From contig OZ271919.1 in NCBI GenBank assembly GCA_965602035.1, positions 124,001-188,000 of the forward strand: DNA of 64,000 nt, written 5' to 3'. A model generated the notes under the pieces. The model searched no databases, was not told the origin of the DNA, and saw only the letters and a program-made list of their open reading frames with translations. The position numbers and the translations under genes are program-made. Positions 44,912 to 54,205 of the stretch are shown in pieces (position 1 is the stretch's first letter; each line of letters begins with the position of its first letter). The DNA comes from Natronospirillum sp965602035. Its GTDB lineage: Bacteria > Pseudomonadota > Gammaproteobacteria > Pseudomonadales > Natronospirillaceae.

Positions 44912-45566
44912 CCCTAAAATTGCCGAGATCCAGCGGCGGTTCGTCGAGCGACTGGAGGCGGTGGAACTGACGGGCATTGCACACAGTCTGGAAGAGGCGC
45001 GCGATCTGGTGGAAGTGCTTCAGCCGGATCTGATGCTGCTGGATGTCTATTTTCCGGAGGGCGACGGCCTGGATCTGCTGCGAGACCTGCGTGCCGCCAA
45101 CAGTGCCACTGATGTCATCCTGGTAACGGCTGCCCGTGAGGTTGACACCGTGCGCAGCGCGCTCAGAGGTGGCGTGTTTGACTATATTCTGAAACCTTTG
45201 GTGTTTTCACGCCTGCAGGAAGCCATAGACAACTACCGCCAGCACCTCGACAAGCTCGACAGTATGCATCAGGTCGAACAAAAAGCCGTTGATGCCCTGT
45301 TGCCGCATGCCGGTGGCGAGGGACAGGCAACCAGCGGTTCTGCAGAGCGCCTGCCCAAGGGCATTGATGGCATTACGCTGGACAAGATTCGGGCAGTTGC
45401 GCTGGACCGGGGAACGTGGAGCGCAGAGGATGTGGGCCAGTGTATCGGTGCGTCGCGCACGACCGCGCGCCGTTACCTGGAATATCTGGTGTCCACCGGG
45501 GAACTGGAGGCGGAAGTCAACTATGGCACGGTTGGGCGTCCGGAGCGGCGATATCACGCGGTCTGA
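44877..45566 (+). CDS. CitB/DcuR-type response regulator
   Basis: A 229-residue regulator. The receiver domain has the acidic pocket VEDDPK, phospho-acceptor Asp in LMLLDVYFPEGDG (about 55) and Lys in ILKPL (about 105). The C-terminal helix-turn-helix reads SAEDVGQCIGASRTTARRYLEYL (about 180-202), as in the CitB/DpiA group. GGAGAG lies just before ATG 44877. It overlaps the kinase gene by 35 bases, so the pair is co-translated. It is expected to activate the divergent tct operon. Confidence 0.92.
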   Translation: MRTLSLLIVEDDPKIAEIQRRFVERLEAVELTGIAHSLEEARDLVEVLQPDLMLLDVYFPEGDGLDLLRDLRAANSATDVILVTAAREVDTVRSALRGGVFDYILKPLVFSRLQEAIDNYRQHLDKLDSMHQVEQKAVDALLPHAGGEGQATSGSAERLPKGIDGITLDKIRAVALDRGTWSAEDVGQCIGASRTTARRYLEYLVSTGELEAEVNYGTVGRPERRYHAV

Positions 45567-45652
45567 ATCGACAGTTTTTTCGCATCAGTGTCATGGTCTA
45601 TCTGCGGGTAAGCACGCGTACGCTGGTTTGACCAGGCAACGCGGCTTCAGAA

Positions 45653-46990
45653 ATGCATACACTATACTGGCTCACTCGCGATCTCCGTGTTCAGGACAAT
45701 CCGGCACTGCTCGCCGCCGCCCGCAGTGAGCAATTGCTGTGCGTGTATGTGGTTGAGCCTCGCTGGTTCCGACAGGGGCGATTCCAGGCCCGACCCATGG
45801 GCGAAAAGCGATGGCAGTTCCTGTGGGAGACATTGATGGCGCTGGAAGAATCGCTCGGAGCACTGGGGCAGCGCCTGCATATTGCGTACGGCGACCCGGT
45901 GAAAACACTGCCTGATCTTTGCCGTGAGCACGGTCTGCAGCGTGTGGTAACCAGCGTCGTTCCCGGTACCGAAGAAGCCGTCATGTGGGAGCGCCTGCAA
46001 CGGGCGATGCCCGGCGCCTGTTTTCAGTCCGTCGAGACACTGAGCCTGCTGCATCAGGCAGACCTGCCCATGTTGATCGAGGAGTTGCCGGAGACGTTCT
46101 CGGCGTTCAGGCGTCGAATCGAAAAAGCGGGCCTGTATGCCCGGCCGACTGTGTCGGCGCCCACCAAACTGCCGCCTGCACCCGGGTTTCCAGAGGACGG
46201 TCGAGTACGGTGTCCGACGCCTCGCGCGGGGAACCAACTGATTGTCCGGGGTGGAGAGTCGAACGGACAAGCGCAATTGAGCCATTATCTTTTCGAGTCA
46301 GACCGAATCGCCCGGTATCGTGAAACGCGCAACGCGCTCGACGATGCAACGGCGTCCAGCCGGCTGGGCTTCTGGCTGGCAAACGGATCACTGTCGGCGG
46401 CTCATGTCGCTGTCGAGATTCAGCGGTATGAGCAGAGCCGCCAACGCAACGACTCCACGTACTGGCTCTGGTTCGAACTCCTCTGGCGGGAGTATTTCTT
46501 CTGGTATGCCCGTCATCATGGGAGTCGCCTGTTCCAGTTCCACGGTATCAGCGACGTCGGCCCCGCCACCAGTTTCTATCCGCACCGATACGAGGCCTGG
46601 CGCGCCGGGTCAACTGAATGGCCGTTGGTTAACGCTGCCATGAACCAACTGCGAGAGACCGGCTATCTGTCAAACCGGGCCCGGCAGATTGTGGCCAGCG
46701 CCCTGGTCAACGAGCTCGGCCTGGACTGGCGCTTCGGTGCCGCCTGGTTTCAGCAGGAACTGATCGATTATGACGTCGCCAGCAATTGGGGAAACTGGCA
46801 GTACATTGCCGGTGTCGGCGCCGATGCGCGTGGTGGGCGACATTTCAATCTGAAAAAACAGGCTGCCCAGTTTGACCCAGACGGAGAGTTTGTGGCCCGT
46901 TGGGGCGGTGTCGCCCGATCACCGGTCGGGCTGCACACCGTGGACGCGGCAGATTGGCCGATAGATCCATCAAAGGGAACTTCGGGTTGA
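45653..46990 (+). CDS. DASH-type cryptochrome / single-strand DNA photolyase
   Basis: A 445-residue flavoprotein. The N-terminal antenna (photolyase) domain starts LYWLTRDLRVQDNPAL. The FAD-binding domain has LWFELLWREYFFWYARHHGSRLF (about 265-287), YLSNRARQIVASALVNELGLDWR and ASNWGNWQYIAGVGADARGGRHFN (about 375-400). The RHFN and KKQAAQFDPDGEFVARW ending identifies the DASH group, which repairs cyclobutane dimers in single-stranded DNA. It begins 86 bp after the response regulator and is not clearly linked to it. Confidence 0.9.
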   Translation: MHTLYWLTRDLRVQDNPALLAAARSEQLLCVYVVEPRWFRQGRFQARPMGEKRWQFLWETLMALEESLGALGQRLHIAYGDPVKTLPDLCREHGLQRVVTSVVPGTEEAVMWERLQRAMPGACFQSVETLSLLHQADLPMLIEELPETFSAFRRRIEKAGLYARPTVSAPTKLPPAPGFPEDGRVRCPTPRAGNQLIVRGGESNGQAQLSHYLFESDRIARYRETRNALDDATASSRLGFWLANGSLSAAHVAVEIQRYEQSRQRNDSTYWLWFELLWREYFFWYARHHGSRLFQFHGISDVGPATSFYPHRYEAWRAGSTEWPLVNAAMNQLRETGYLSNRARQIVASALVNELGLDWRFGAAWFQQELIDYDVASNWGNWQYIAGVGADARGGRHFNLKKQAAQFDPDGEFVARWGGVARSPVGLHTVDAADWPIDPSKGTSG

Positions 46991-47047
46991 AGGCCCCACA
47001 GCGGTTGGTTGGCGATAGCATGAATATGGAAGATTTCCGAAGAGTCA

Positions 47048-47111
47048 ATTAAGAGAAACTATCAAGGCTCTAGGTAAGGAGTAATTAACCTTTGCCACGC
47101 TAATCTATAGT
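47048..47111 (+). promoter_or_regulatory. Candidate OxyR site and -10 box of ahpC
   Basis: Four elements spaced by 7 nt (ATTA at 47048, CTAT at 47059, CTAG at 47070, GTAA at 47081) match the OxyR pattern ATAG-N7-CTAT-N7-ATAG-N7-CTAT at 11 of 16 positions. The site ends where the -35 region of a TATAGT box (47106-47111) would be, the usual geometry of OxyR-activated genes. Confidence 0.35.
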
Positions 47112-47184
47112 ATTCGTCCTGTTTCCGGCAATGACGCCGGGACACTTCCCCTGTTAACCACGACCTTCAAGGAGCTGACTGTTA

Positions 47185-47751
47185 ATGTCATCTTATATCA
47201 ACGCAGAAGTTAAGCCATTTACCGCCACCGCGTTCCATGACGGAGAGTTCATTCCCGTCAGCAACGAGGATATGAAAGGCAAGTGGTCCGTTGTTTTCTT
47301 CTACCCGGCTGATTTCACCTTCGTATGCCCCACCGAGCTCGGTGACCTGGCTGACCATTACGAAGAGTTCAAGAAGCGGGACGTTGAGATCTATTCCGTG
47401 TCAACTGACACTCATTTCACACACAAGGCGTGGCACGACAGCTCGGAGACCATCAACAAGATCCAGTACCCCATGATCGGTGACCCGACCGGCACGATTA
47501 CCCGCAACTTCGGTGTCATGATCGAGGAAGATGGCCTGGCCGAGCGTGGTACGTTCGTGATCGATCCGGATGGCAAAATCCAGCTGGTCGAAATCAACGC
47601 CGGTGGTATCGGCCGTGATGCAGCCGAGCTGCTGCGCAAGATCAAGGCTGCCCAGTACATTCGCGCCAACCCGGGTGAGGTATGCCCTGCGAAGTGGCAG
47701 GAAGGCGAAGAAACGCTTGAGCCGTCACTGGATCTGGTCGGCAAGATCTGA
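47185..47751 (+). CDS. ahpC: Alkyl hydroperoxide reductase peroxiredoxin subunit
   Basis: A 188-residue typical 2-Cys peroxiredoxin that reduces H2O2 and organic hydroperoxides. The peroxidatic Cys is in FVCPTELGDL (about 47), the resolving Cys in GEVCPAKW (about 166). The GGxG-like and YF motifs of sensitive enzymes are not obvious. AAGGAG precedes the ATG. AhpF, which reduces it, is encoded directly downstream past a hairpin. Confidence 0.97.
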   Translation: MSSYINAEVKPFTATAFHDGEFIPVSNEDMKGKWSVVFFYPADFTFVCPTELGDLADHYEEFKKRDVEIYSVSTDTHFTHKAWHDSSETINKIQYPMIGDPTGTITRNFGVMIEEDGLAERGTFVIDPDGKIQLVEINAGGIGRDAAELLRKIKAAQYIRANPGEVCPAKWQEGEETLEPSLDLVGKI

Positions 47752-47777
47752 TCACCTGACCTATCACATTAATGGCG

Positions 47778-47814
47778 GTTGCCCCGGTTCCGGGGCAACC
47801 CGTTTGGCTTTTTT
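47778..47814 (+). terminator. Intrinsic terminator or attenuator between ahpC and ahpF
   Basis: GTTGCCCC/GGGGCAAC forms an 8-bp stem (47778-47799), followed after a short spacer by a run of six T at about 47808-47814. It would lower ahpF transcription relative to ahpC. Confidence 0.65.
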
Positions 47815-47844
47815 CGAGACGAACTCCTTCCACAAGGACAGGCC

Positions 47845-49464
47845 ATGCTTGATTCAAAGATTAAATCCCAATTGGACAGTTACCTGGGGCACATTGCTCA
47901 ACCGATCGAGTTGAGCCTGTCACCCGGGAACAGCGATAAAGGACAGGAACTGCTGAGCCTGGCCACGGAAATCAGCGAGATGTCGGATCGGATTTCCCTC
48001 AGGCACGTATCCGCCGACCGTGAACCGAACCTGGGTGTTGCGCCCGCGGGGGAAGCGCCGCGTGTGAATTTTGCCGGCATTCCGATGGGGCACGAATTTA
48101 CGTCTCTGGTTCTGGCACTGTTGCAGGCCGGTGGCCACCCGTCAAAGGCGGATCCCGCTTTACTGGACCAGGTACGGGCGCTGAAGGGCGAATTCCGTTT
48201 TGAAACCTACATTTCGCTGTCGTGCCAGAATTGCCCGGATGTGGTGCAGGCACTGAACCTGATGGCCCGGGTTAACCCGAAAATTCAACACAGCATGATC
48301 GACGGCGGGCTGTTTCAGGACGAGGTGGAAGAGCGCGGCGTCATGGGTGTTCCCGCGGTCTTCCTTAACGGTGAACCGTTCGGACAGGGCCGCATGAGTC
48401 TGGCGGATATAGTCGGTAAGCTGGACCAGGGCGCCAGTGAGAAGCAGGCAGCGCAGTTGCAGGAGAAAGAGCCCTACGATGTACTGGTTGTGGGTGGCGG
48501 CCCTGCGGGCGCTGCGGCGGCCATCTATGCCGCGCGAAAAGGCATTCGCACGGGTCTGGTTGCCGAGCGTTTCGGCGGACAGGTGGCGGATACCCTGGGC
48601 ATCGAGAACATGATTTCCATGCCTTATACGGAAGGCCCGAAGCTGGTCTCGCAGATGGAACAGCACGTCCGCGACTACGACGTTGATATCATTACCGACC
48701 AGCAGGCGGCACAGATCCGGCGGCGCAATTACATCGAACTGGATCTGGCCAGCGAGGCGACCTTGCGCAGCCGGTCGGTGATTCTGGCGACGGGTGCGCG
48801 CTGGCGGGAGTTATCGGTTCCCGGGGAGCAGGAGTACCGCAACAAGGGTGTGGCGTACTGCCCGCACTGCGATGGGCCGTTTTATAAGGGTAAGCGGGTT
48901 GCCGTTGTCGGTGGCGGAAATTCGGGTATAGAGGCAGCCATTGATCTTGCCGGCATTGTCGAGCACGTGACGGTTCTGGAGTTTGCCGACACACTCAAGG
49001 CTGACGATGTACTGCAACGCAAGGCAGAGTCACTGCCTAACGTCGAGATTATTCGCAGTGCCCAGACGACGGAAGTAGTGGGGGATGGCAAGAAAGTAAA
49101 CGGTCTTGTCTATACGGATCGCCGGAGCGGAGAAAGCCACAACCTTGCGGTGGCAGGCATTTTTGTGCAGATTGGTCTGATACCGAACTCGGAATGGTTG
49201 CAGGGCAGCGACATTGCCCTCAACCGGTACGGTGAGGTAGAAGTTGATGCTCGCGGCGGCACGTCCATGCCCGGTGTGTTCGCAGCCGGCGATGTCACCA
49301 CGGAGCCCTACAAGCAGATCGTGATCGCCATGGGAGCTGGCTCAACGGCAGCGCTCAGTGCGTTTGACCATCTGATCCGTACGCCGGACCCGGCGGCCGC
49401 GACGGGCACTTCAGCGGTGAATGAACCGGCTGAAACGGCTGAAGACGAAGCCGAAACCGCCTGA
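47845..49464 (+). CDS. ahpF: Alkyl hydroperoxide reductase flavoprotein subunit
   Basis: A 539-residue NADH:disulfide oxidoreductase that recycles AhpC. The N-terminal double-thioredoxin domain has CQNCPD (about 128-133). The FAD domain starts VVGGGPAGAAAAIYAARKG (about 215), the redox-active CPHCD is near 345, and the NADH motif VVGGGNSGIEAA follows at about 360. GVFAAGDVTTEPYKQI is the second FAD contact near 475. ATG 47845 follows AAGGA by 6 nt. The short acidic tail after residue 515 is specific to this protein. Confidence 0.96.
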   Translation: MLDSKIKSQLDSYLGHIAQPIELSLSPGNSDKGQELLSLATEISEMSDRISLRHVSADREPNLGVAPAGEAPRVNFAGIPMGHEFTSLVLALLQAGGHPSKADPALLDQVRALKGEFRFETYISLSCQNCPDVVQALNLMARVNPKIQHSMIDGGLFQDEVEERGVMGVPAVFLNGEPFGQGRMSLADIVGKLDQGASEKQAAQLQEKEPYDVLVVGGGPAGAAAAIYAARKGIRTGLVAERFGGQVADTLGIENMISMPYTEGPKLVSQMEQHVRDYDVDIITDQQAAQIRRRNYIELDLASEATLRSRSVILATGARWRELSVPGEQEYRNKGVAYCPHCDGPFYKGKRVAVVGGGNSGIEAAIDLAGIVEHVTVLEFADTLKADDVLQRKAESLPNVEIIRSAQTTEVVGDGKKVNGLVYTDRRSGESHNLAVAGIFVQIGLIPNSEWLQGSDIALNRYGEVEVDARGGTSMPGVFAAGDVTTEPYKQIVIAMGAGSTAALSAFDHLIRTPDPAAATGTSAVNEPAETAEDEAETA

Positions 49465-49508
49465 TCGGGGCGGCCTCAGCGGTTGTGGGGCCGTCAATGG
49501 AGGGCCCC

Positions 49509-50210
49509 ATGAGTGTAAAGCTGTTCCTGGCCAGTCTGGTCGGCGCACTGCTGACTGGCTGCGCCGGGTTTCCGGCCACCCCCTCAGCACCGCCACCTTT
49601 CATTGGCGATGGCCGCTACGCTGTCTACGTTGTGCACCATGGCTGGCACACCGGTCTGGTGGTTCGCGCGTCCGGGTTGGATTTTTTGTCTGAAGACAAC
49701 GGCTGGCTTGAACTGGGCTGGGGTGATCAGGGTTTCTATCAGGCCGGGGCCATAAACCCCTGGTTGGCGATGAGTGCCGTCGCCTGGCCCACAGACTCGG
49801 TGATACGCGTTCGGACACTCCCCGCAAACCCGGCGCCTTTTATGGCCGGTGCCGGTGTCGTGAAACTCTGCGCCAGACCGGACCAACTGGACGCGTTGCT
49901 GGATTTTCTGAGCGCCAGCTTTGCAGTCGATTCGACGGGCGATCTTATCCGCTCTTCCGGCGAATCGCCGGTGAGCGGCCGGTTTTATCAGGCACGTGGC
50001 GATTATGTTCTCACCCGGACCTGTAACTCCTGGGTGGCGCAAGCACTGCGGCAAATGGGTATTGAGCTGGACGGTGTGTTCACGGCAACTGCGGGTAGCC
50101 TGATGCATGCGCTGCATGAACTTGAAGCACTAGATACCGTGAGGATGCTGGACGATGCCCCTTCATCCCCGTCAGCAGATGCAATGAGCTGTGGCCAGAG
50201 GGGTGTGTGA
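49509..50210 (+). CDS. DUF2459 (TIGR02117-type) lipoprotein
   Basis: A 233-residue protein with a lipoprotein signal (LLTGCAG; Cys near 18). The mature part has VVHHGWHTGLVV (about 45-57), LELGWGDQGFYQAG and TRTCNSWVAQALRQMG near 170. The conserved His, Asp and Cys are compatible with a papain-like or NlpC-like hydrolase fold, but no activity is established. GGAGGG lies 5 nt before ATG 49509. It follows ahpF by 44 bp and may be co-transcribed. Confidence 0.85.
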   Translation: MSVKLFLASLVGALLTGCAGFPATPSAPPPFIGDGRYAVYVVHHGWHTGLVVRASGLDFLSEDNGWLELGWGDQGFYQAGAINPWLAMSAVAWPTDSVIRVRTLPANPAPFMAGAGVVKLCARPDQLDALLDFLSASFAVDSTGDLIRSSGESPVSGRFYQARGDYVLTRTCNSWVAQALRQMGIELDGVFTATAGSLMHALHELEALDTVRMLDDAPSSPSADAMSCGQRGV

Positions 50211-50216
50211 CAATGT

Positions 50217-50245
50217 GCTACCCAGTGCAGAGCGCACCGGGTAGC
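50217..50245. terminator. Stem-loop between convergent genes
   Basis: GCTACCC/GGGTAGC with an inner GTGC/GCAC pairing separates the DUF2459 and reductase genes. There is no T-run, so it is a possible bidirectional terminator. Confidence 0.4.
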
Positions 50246-50261
50246 GCGGGTTCATCGTTAA

Positions 50262-51278
50262 TCAGTAGAACTCGTCGTAATGGACGTGCTCGAGGTCGAC
50301 TTCCATCATGAACAGCATTTCCTGCATGGCCTGCGCCATGGCTGGAGGACCGGCGAAGTAGATCTCACGGTTCTTCAGTTCGTCGCCCAGTACGTCCTTG
50401 GCCAAGTCATGCACAAACCCGGTCGGCCCGGTCCATGAACCGTCGTCATCGTCCGGGTTGGAGATGGCCGCATGGAAGTGAATGGTGTCACCGAAGCCCT
50501 CCAGCTCTTTCAGAATGTCCTCGCCGCAGATGTCCTTGCTGGTACGCCCACCGAAGATGAAATCCAGCCGCCGGTTTTTCAGTTCCGGGTGAGCGGCTGC
50601 CGCGCGGGCAATAGAGATCATGGGGGAGAGACCCGAACCGCCGGCAATACAGACGATATCGCGCGGAGAATCTTCCTGAATGAAGGCCGTGCCATACGGG
50701 CCGTCAATGTTGATTGTGTCACCGGTCTGAACGCCATCGAACAGCTTTGTGGTGGCCTCGCCGCCCGGCACTTTCTTGATCTGGAACGACCAGGTGCTGC
50801 CATCACCCGGCAGATTGCACATGGAGTAGGCTCTTCCGCCCTCTACACCCGGCAGATGCAGCAGAGCATACTGGCCGGGAATAAAGCCATTCGGCTTTTC
50901 CACGTCAAACTCGAATTCCTCAATATCATGCGTCAGAGAATGACGGCTGCGCAGCGTCGCGGCAGTCTGCACAGGGCGGTGTTTGGGTTCGTAGTCGTCG
51001 TTGGGACGCATCTTGATCCGGCAGTCGCCCTGGGGCACCGCCTGGCATCCCAGGTAGCGCCCGCGTTCAAGGTCCCGTTTGCCCAGTGCCGGTGGATCTT
51101 CCCTCAGGTGTTTGACTTCGCCCTCCAGCAACGTGAACTTGCAGTTGCCGCAGGAACCGACGTTACAGGCATAGGGGAACCCAATGCCGTTGCGAAGAGC
51201 AGAGCGCAGGATGGTATCACCGTCCTCGCATTCGTAAGTCAGTTCATCCTTTCGGGTTTCAATGTGCACCTGAGCCAT
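50262..51278 (-). CDS. NAD(P)H oxidoreductase with N-terminal [2Fe-2S] ferredoxin domain
   Basis: A 338-residue electron-transfer protein like the reductases of phenol and toluene monooxygenases. Cluster cysteines are C38, C43, C46 and C78. The FAD-binding motif RAYSMCN is near 155, the NAD motif AGGSGLSPMIS near 215, and AGPPAM near 310. It passes electrons from NAD(P)H through FAD and the cluster to an oxygenase or to a small ferredoxin. The start at 51278 (MAQVHIE) is chosen by alignment. The palindrome TTTGGTATACCAAA lies about 80 bp upstream, tying the gene to the GntR regulon. No Rieske or multicomponent monooxygenase is nearby; the diiron oxidase at 54.4 kb and ferredoxins at 57.2 and 60.5 kb are the candidate partners. 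Confidence 0.93.
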   Translation of the reverse strand: MAQVHIETRKDELTYECEDGDTILRSALRNGIGFPYACNVGSCGNCKFTLLEGEVKHLREDPPALGKRDLERGRYLGCQAVPQGDCRIKMRPNDDYEPKHRPVQTAATLRSRHSLTHDIEEFEFDVEKPNGFIPGQYALLHLPGVEGGRAYSMCNLPGDGSTWSFQIKKVPGGEATTKLFDGVQTGDTINIDGPYGTAFIQEDSPRDIVCIAGGSGLSPMISIARAAAAHPELKNRRLDFIFGGRTSKDICGEDILKELEGFGDTIHFHAAISNPDDDDGSWTGPTGFVHDLAKDVLGDELKNREIYFAGPPAMAQAMQEMLFMMEVDLEHVHYDEFY

Positions 51279-51628
51279 AGTGGTAACGTCCTCTGACAAT
51301 TGATAGGGCAGTGTCGGCGATCGGATATTCAATCACGGGCGCCGATGACGATCAAGTTTGGTATACCAAAATCAGACAATATGCCCGATGGAAACAGTGT
51401 TCCGCAAACGATAGTCGATTGCGAGCGCAGCGTCGAGGGGCGGCGGCCCGGAAGCCCGTCATCTGGCGTGTCGGGCGTTGCTTTCGGTGACACCAGAGGC
51501 TGCCGGTAAGGCTGTGGGTCAGGAGTCTCAGTACTGGTGGTCGACCAGATTGGGGCCGAGCCGGTAGGCGAAAGCCCATTCCGCCCGTATAATGCCGCGC
51601 CACACTCACTGAATTTCGGGTTGTCGAC
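51279..51628. other. 350-bp intergenic region between reductase and antiporter genes
   Basis: It holds the regulator palindrome at 51357-51370 on the reductase side and a TATAAT at 51588-51593 that could be the -10 box of the antiporter gene. No credible coding region was seen in the middle. Confidence 0.6.
51357..51370. promoter_or_regulatory. Operator palindrome TTTGGTATACCAAA
   Basis: A perfect 14-bp palindrome about 80 bp upstream of the reductase start. It shares the core GGTATACC with the sites at 54037, 54248, 62087 and 62844, probably bound by the GntR/FCD regulator at 62.1 kb. Confidence 0.75.
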
Positions 51629-52621
51629 ATGCTGTTACCCTTTATTGGCCTCCTGGTTGGTCTGGTGGTTCTGGTCTGGAGTGCTGACCGGTTTGTGGAA
51701 GGGGCGTCCGCGGTGGCGCAGGCACTCAGGGTGCCGCCCCTGGTAATCGGCATGGTCATTATCGGGTTTGGTACATCCGCGCCTGAACTGATTGTGTCTG
51801 CGGTTGCGGCTCTTGACGACAACCCGGGGCTGGCGCTCGGCAACGCCTACGGATCCAACATCGCGAATATCGGCCTCGTTATCGGTACTGCGGCCCTTCT
51901 CGTGCCCATGGTCGTGAGTTCAGGTGTGGTAAAGCGGGAGTTCTCGATACTTATCGGTATTACACTGGTTTCAGGTTTGCAGATACTGGACGGCCAGTTG
52001 AGCCGGCTCGATGCGCTTGTCCTGCTGGTGCTTTTTGGGGTGGTGATGGGCTTCACGCTCTGGCAGGCGTCCAGAAAGCCGCTGGATGAGCTGAATGCTG
52101 AAATTAATGCCGAAGTCGGTGCCGATGGTATGGGGGTCGGGAAAGGGTCTCTGTGGCTGGTGCTCGGGCTTGTTCTGCTTATTGCGTCGTCAAGGCTCCT
52201 CGTATGGAGTGCAGTGGAGGTGGCAACAGCGTTCGGGGTAAGCGAAGTCATAATCGGCCTGACGGTTGTGGCGGTGGGCACCTCGCTGCCCGAGCTGGCT
52301 TCCGCGCTGGCTGCTGTGCGCAAGAATGAGCACGACCTGGTGCTCGGTAACATTCTGGGGTCCGCCGTGTTCAACACGCTGGCAGTTGTCGGTATCGCGG
52401 CGGCTCTGCGCCCGTTTGCCGTGGACAGTGAGATCCTGTGGCGTGACTGGCCGGTCATGATGGGGCTGTCACTGCTGCTGATGTTTATGTGCCTGGGTAC
52501 ACGCAAAAAGACCGGCAAGGTGAACCGTCTTGAAGCCGGATTGCTGCTGACGATTTACGGCGGCTACACCGGCTATCTGGTGTACCTTGTGTTGCAGGGG
52601 AATCTGACGCTGCCCGTCTGA
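51629..52621 (+). CDS. Calcium/sodium antiporter (CaCA family, YrbG-like)
   Basis: A 330-residue membrane protein with about ten helices. The two inverted alpha repeats are clear: GFGTSAPELIVS..GNAYGSNIANIGLVIG (about 47-85) and AVGTSLPELASA..GNILGSAVFNTLAVVG (about 215-255). It exchanges Ca2+ or K+ for Na+ or H+. No clear ribosome-binding site precedes the ATG. No GGTATACC site is next to it, so it may be unrelated to the catabolic genes around it. Its stop abuts the stop of the convergent MFS gene. Confidence 0.92.
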   Translation: MLLPFIGLLVGLVVLVWSADRFVEGASAVAQALRVPPLVIGMVIIGFGTSAPELIVSAVAALDDNPGLALGNAYGSNIANIGLVIGTAALLVPMVVSSGVVKREFSILIGITLVSGLQILDGQLSRLDALVLLVLFGVVMGFTLWQASRKPLDELNAEINAEVGADGMGVGKGSLWLVLGLVLLIASSRLLVWSAVEVATAFGVSEVIIGLTVVAVGTSLPELASALAAVRKNEHDLVLGNILGSAVFNTLAVVGIAAALRPFAVDSEILWRDWPVMMGLSLLLMFMCLGTRKKTGKVNRLEAGLLLTIYGGYTGYLVYLVLQGNLTLPV

Positions 52622-53962
52622 TTATTGTCTCTCGTTGATTACGCGGGCAATTCCGGTCAGTGCCGCAAGTACGCTCAGGACGGCGGCTGTGATAATTGCG
52701 CCGTTCAGCGAACCGCCGGCCAGTATCCAGAGTACGCCGAAAAGGGCGGTGCCCAGACCCTGTCCGAGGGTCCTCACGGTGGCGAGCAGTCCCGAGGCAC
52801 TTGAGCTAAGCCCGAGCGGAACGCTCGACATGACCTCGTGGTTATTGGGTACCTGAAACGCACCAAACCCGGCACCGGCGACACACGACCCGATGATCAG
52901 CAGCGGTAGCCGGTCCGACTGCATACCGAGACCCATCATCACGACCCCCAAGGCCAACAGTACCAGACCGGCAGCGAGCAGTTTCAGTGTGGGCATGCGG
53001 TCCGCCATCTGGCCGGCAAGAGGCCCGGCGATCAGCAGAGTTGCTGGCCAGGCGGCAAACCACAGGGCCGTCGCCAGCGGTGAGTAACCCATGTACGTCT
53101 GGTAGTAGAACGTCAGCGTCACGAAAATAAGACCCTGCAGCGTGAACGCCATGAGCGTGAGAGACAGCCCCGCAGAAAGAATCGGATTGCTGAATACTGT
53201 GAGCGGCAGAAGTGGGAAATTCGCGTGTTGCTGGCGCCTGACAAACAGTGCTCCCGCCGCAACCGACATGAGCACAAGTGATACTGCCGTTATGCCAGCC
53301 TGCCGTGCACTGACCTGTTGCAGGGCAAGAAACAACCCCGCAATCATGACGACGGACAGAACCGCCCCCGACCAGTCAAACGCCTTCTGAGCCCGCGGGG
53401 CTTCGTTCAGTGCCCGGTGAGTACTCCAGATGCCGATGACGCCCAACGGGATATTCACAGCGAAAACCCAGTGCCAGGACAATGCGTGCAGGACCAGCCC
53501 TCCGAGGATCGGACCCACAGCCAGCCCACCACCGACGATCAGGGCGTTCAGAGCCAGTGCGCGCCCCAGCTTTTCAGGCGGGAAGATGTGGCGCAGCAGT
53601 GCCGGGGCAATACTGAGGATAGCGGCAGAGCCAACGCCCTGTATGGCACGGCCCGCGAGCAGTTGGTTGAACTCGGTCGCCGTGGCCGCAACAGCCGCAC
53701 CGGCGGTGAACAGCCAGATTCCGACCGCGAAAAGCCGTTTCAGCCCCACACGGTAACTCAGACCTGAGGCCGCCAGCAGCAGAGCCGCCCCGGTCACCTG
53801 GAATACCGTGGCCACCCATACCACTCGTGCTTCGCGAACGCCGAATTCGGCTGCCAGTGTGGGCAGCGCCATATTGACCAGGCCGATGTCCAGCACGGTT
53901 ACCGCCGTACTCACCATGATTGCCAGGCTGGCGAGTGTTGTACGAGTTGTCAGCGGTTGCAC
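52622..53962 (-). CDS. MFS transporter, DHA2-type drug/organic-anion exporter
   Basis: A 446-residue major facilitator protein with 12-14 helices. The motif VLDIGLVNMALPTLAAEF in helix 1 is typical of the DHA2 group, and GRAIQGVGSAAILSIAPAL follows in helix 4. The GTG at 53962 is preferred because GGGGAG lies 9 nt upstream; the frame extends to a TTG at 54025 with no ribosome-binding site. A TGGTATACCA palindrome 75 bp upstream places it in the GntR regulon, so it may export a pathway intermediate or import the substrate. Confidence 0.9.
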   Translation of the reverse strand: MQPLTTRTTLASLAIMVSTAVTVLDIGLVNMALPTLAAEFGVREARVVWVATVFQVTGAALLLAASGLSYRVGLKRLFAVGIWLFTAGAAVAATATEFNQLLAGRAIQGVGSAAILSIAPALLRHIFPPEKLGRALALNALIVGGGLAVGPILGGLVLHALSWHWVFAVNIPLGVIGIWSTHRALNEAPRAQKAFDWSGAVLSVVMIAGLFLALQQVSARQAGITAVSLVLMSVAAGALFVRRQQHANFPLLPLTVFSNPILSAGLSLTLMAFTLQGLIFVTLTFYYQTYMGYSPLATALWFAAWPATLLIAGPLAGQMADRMPTLKLLAAGLVLLALGVVMMGLGMQSDRLPLLIIGSCVAGAGFGAFQVPNNHEVMSSVPLGLSSSASGLLATVRTLGQGLGTALFGVLWILAGGSLNGAIITAAVLSVLAALTGIARVINERQ

Positions 53963-54036
53963 GGCAGTGGTCTCCCCGGGTTCCGGTTGAATGTTTCGTA
54001 TCGCCCCGATGCGGTTGATGGGCAAATTCGGTCTAT

Positions 54037-54046
54037 TGGTATACCA
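54037..54046. promoter_or_regulatory. Operator palindrome TGGTATACCA (MFS side)
   Basis: A perfect 10-bp palindrome 75 bp upstream of the GTG start of the MFS gene, identical in core to the other sites of the regulon. Confidence 0.7.
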
Positions 54047-54205
54047 TAAAGACAGGTGCCATGGGGAGCCCTGTGGCCTGTTCCGGTGCTGTCGCGCGGC
54101 ATGGAGGCAGCTTGATAGCTGGCCTACAAGGCACCCGAGAGCCCGTATTGTGCGGCCAATTCATAAATCTTTACGGAAAAATAGTTTATTGGACTGCAAA
54201 AAGTC

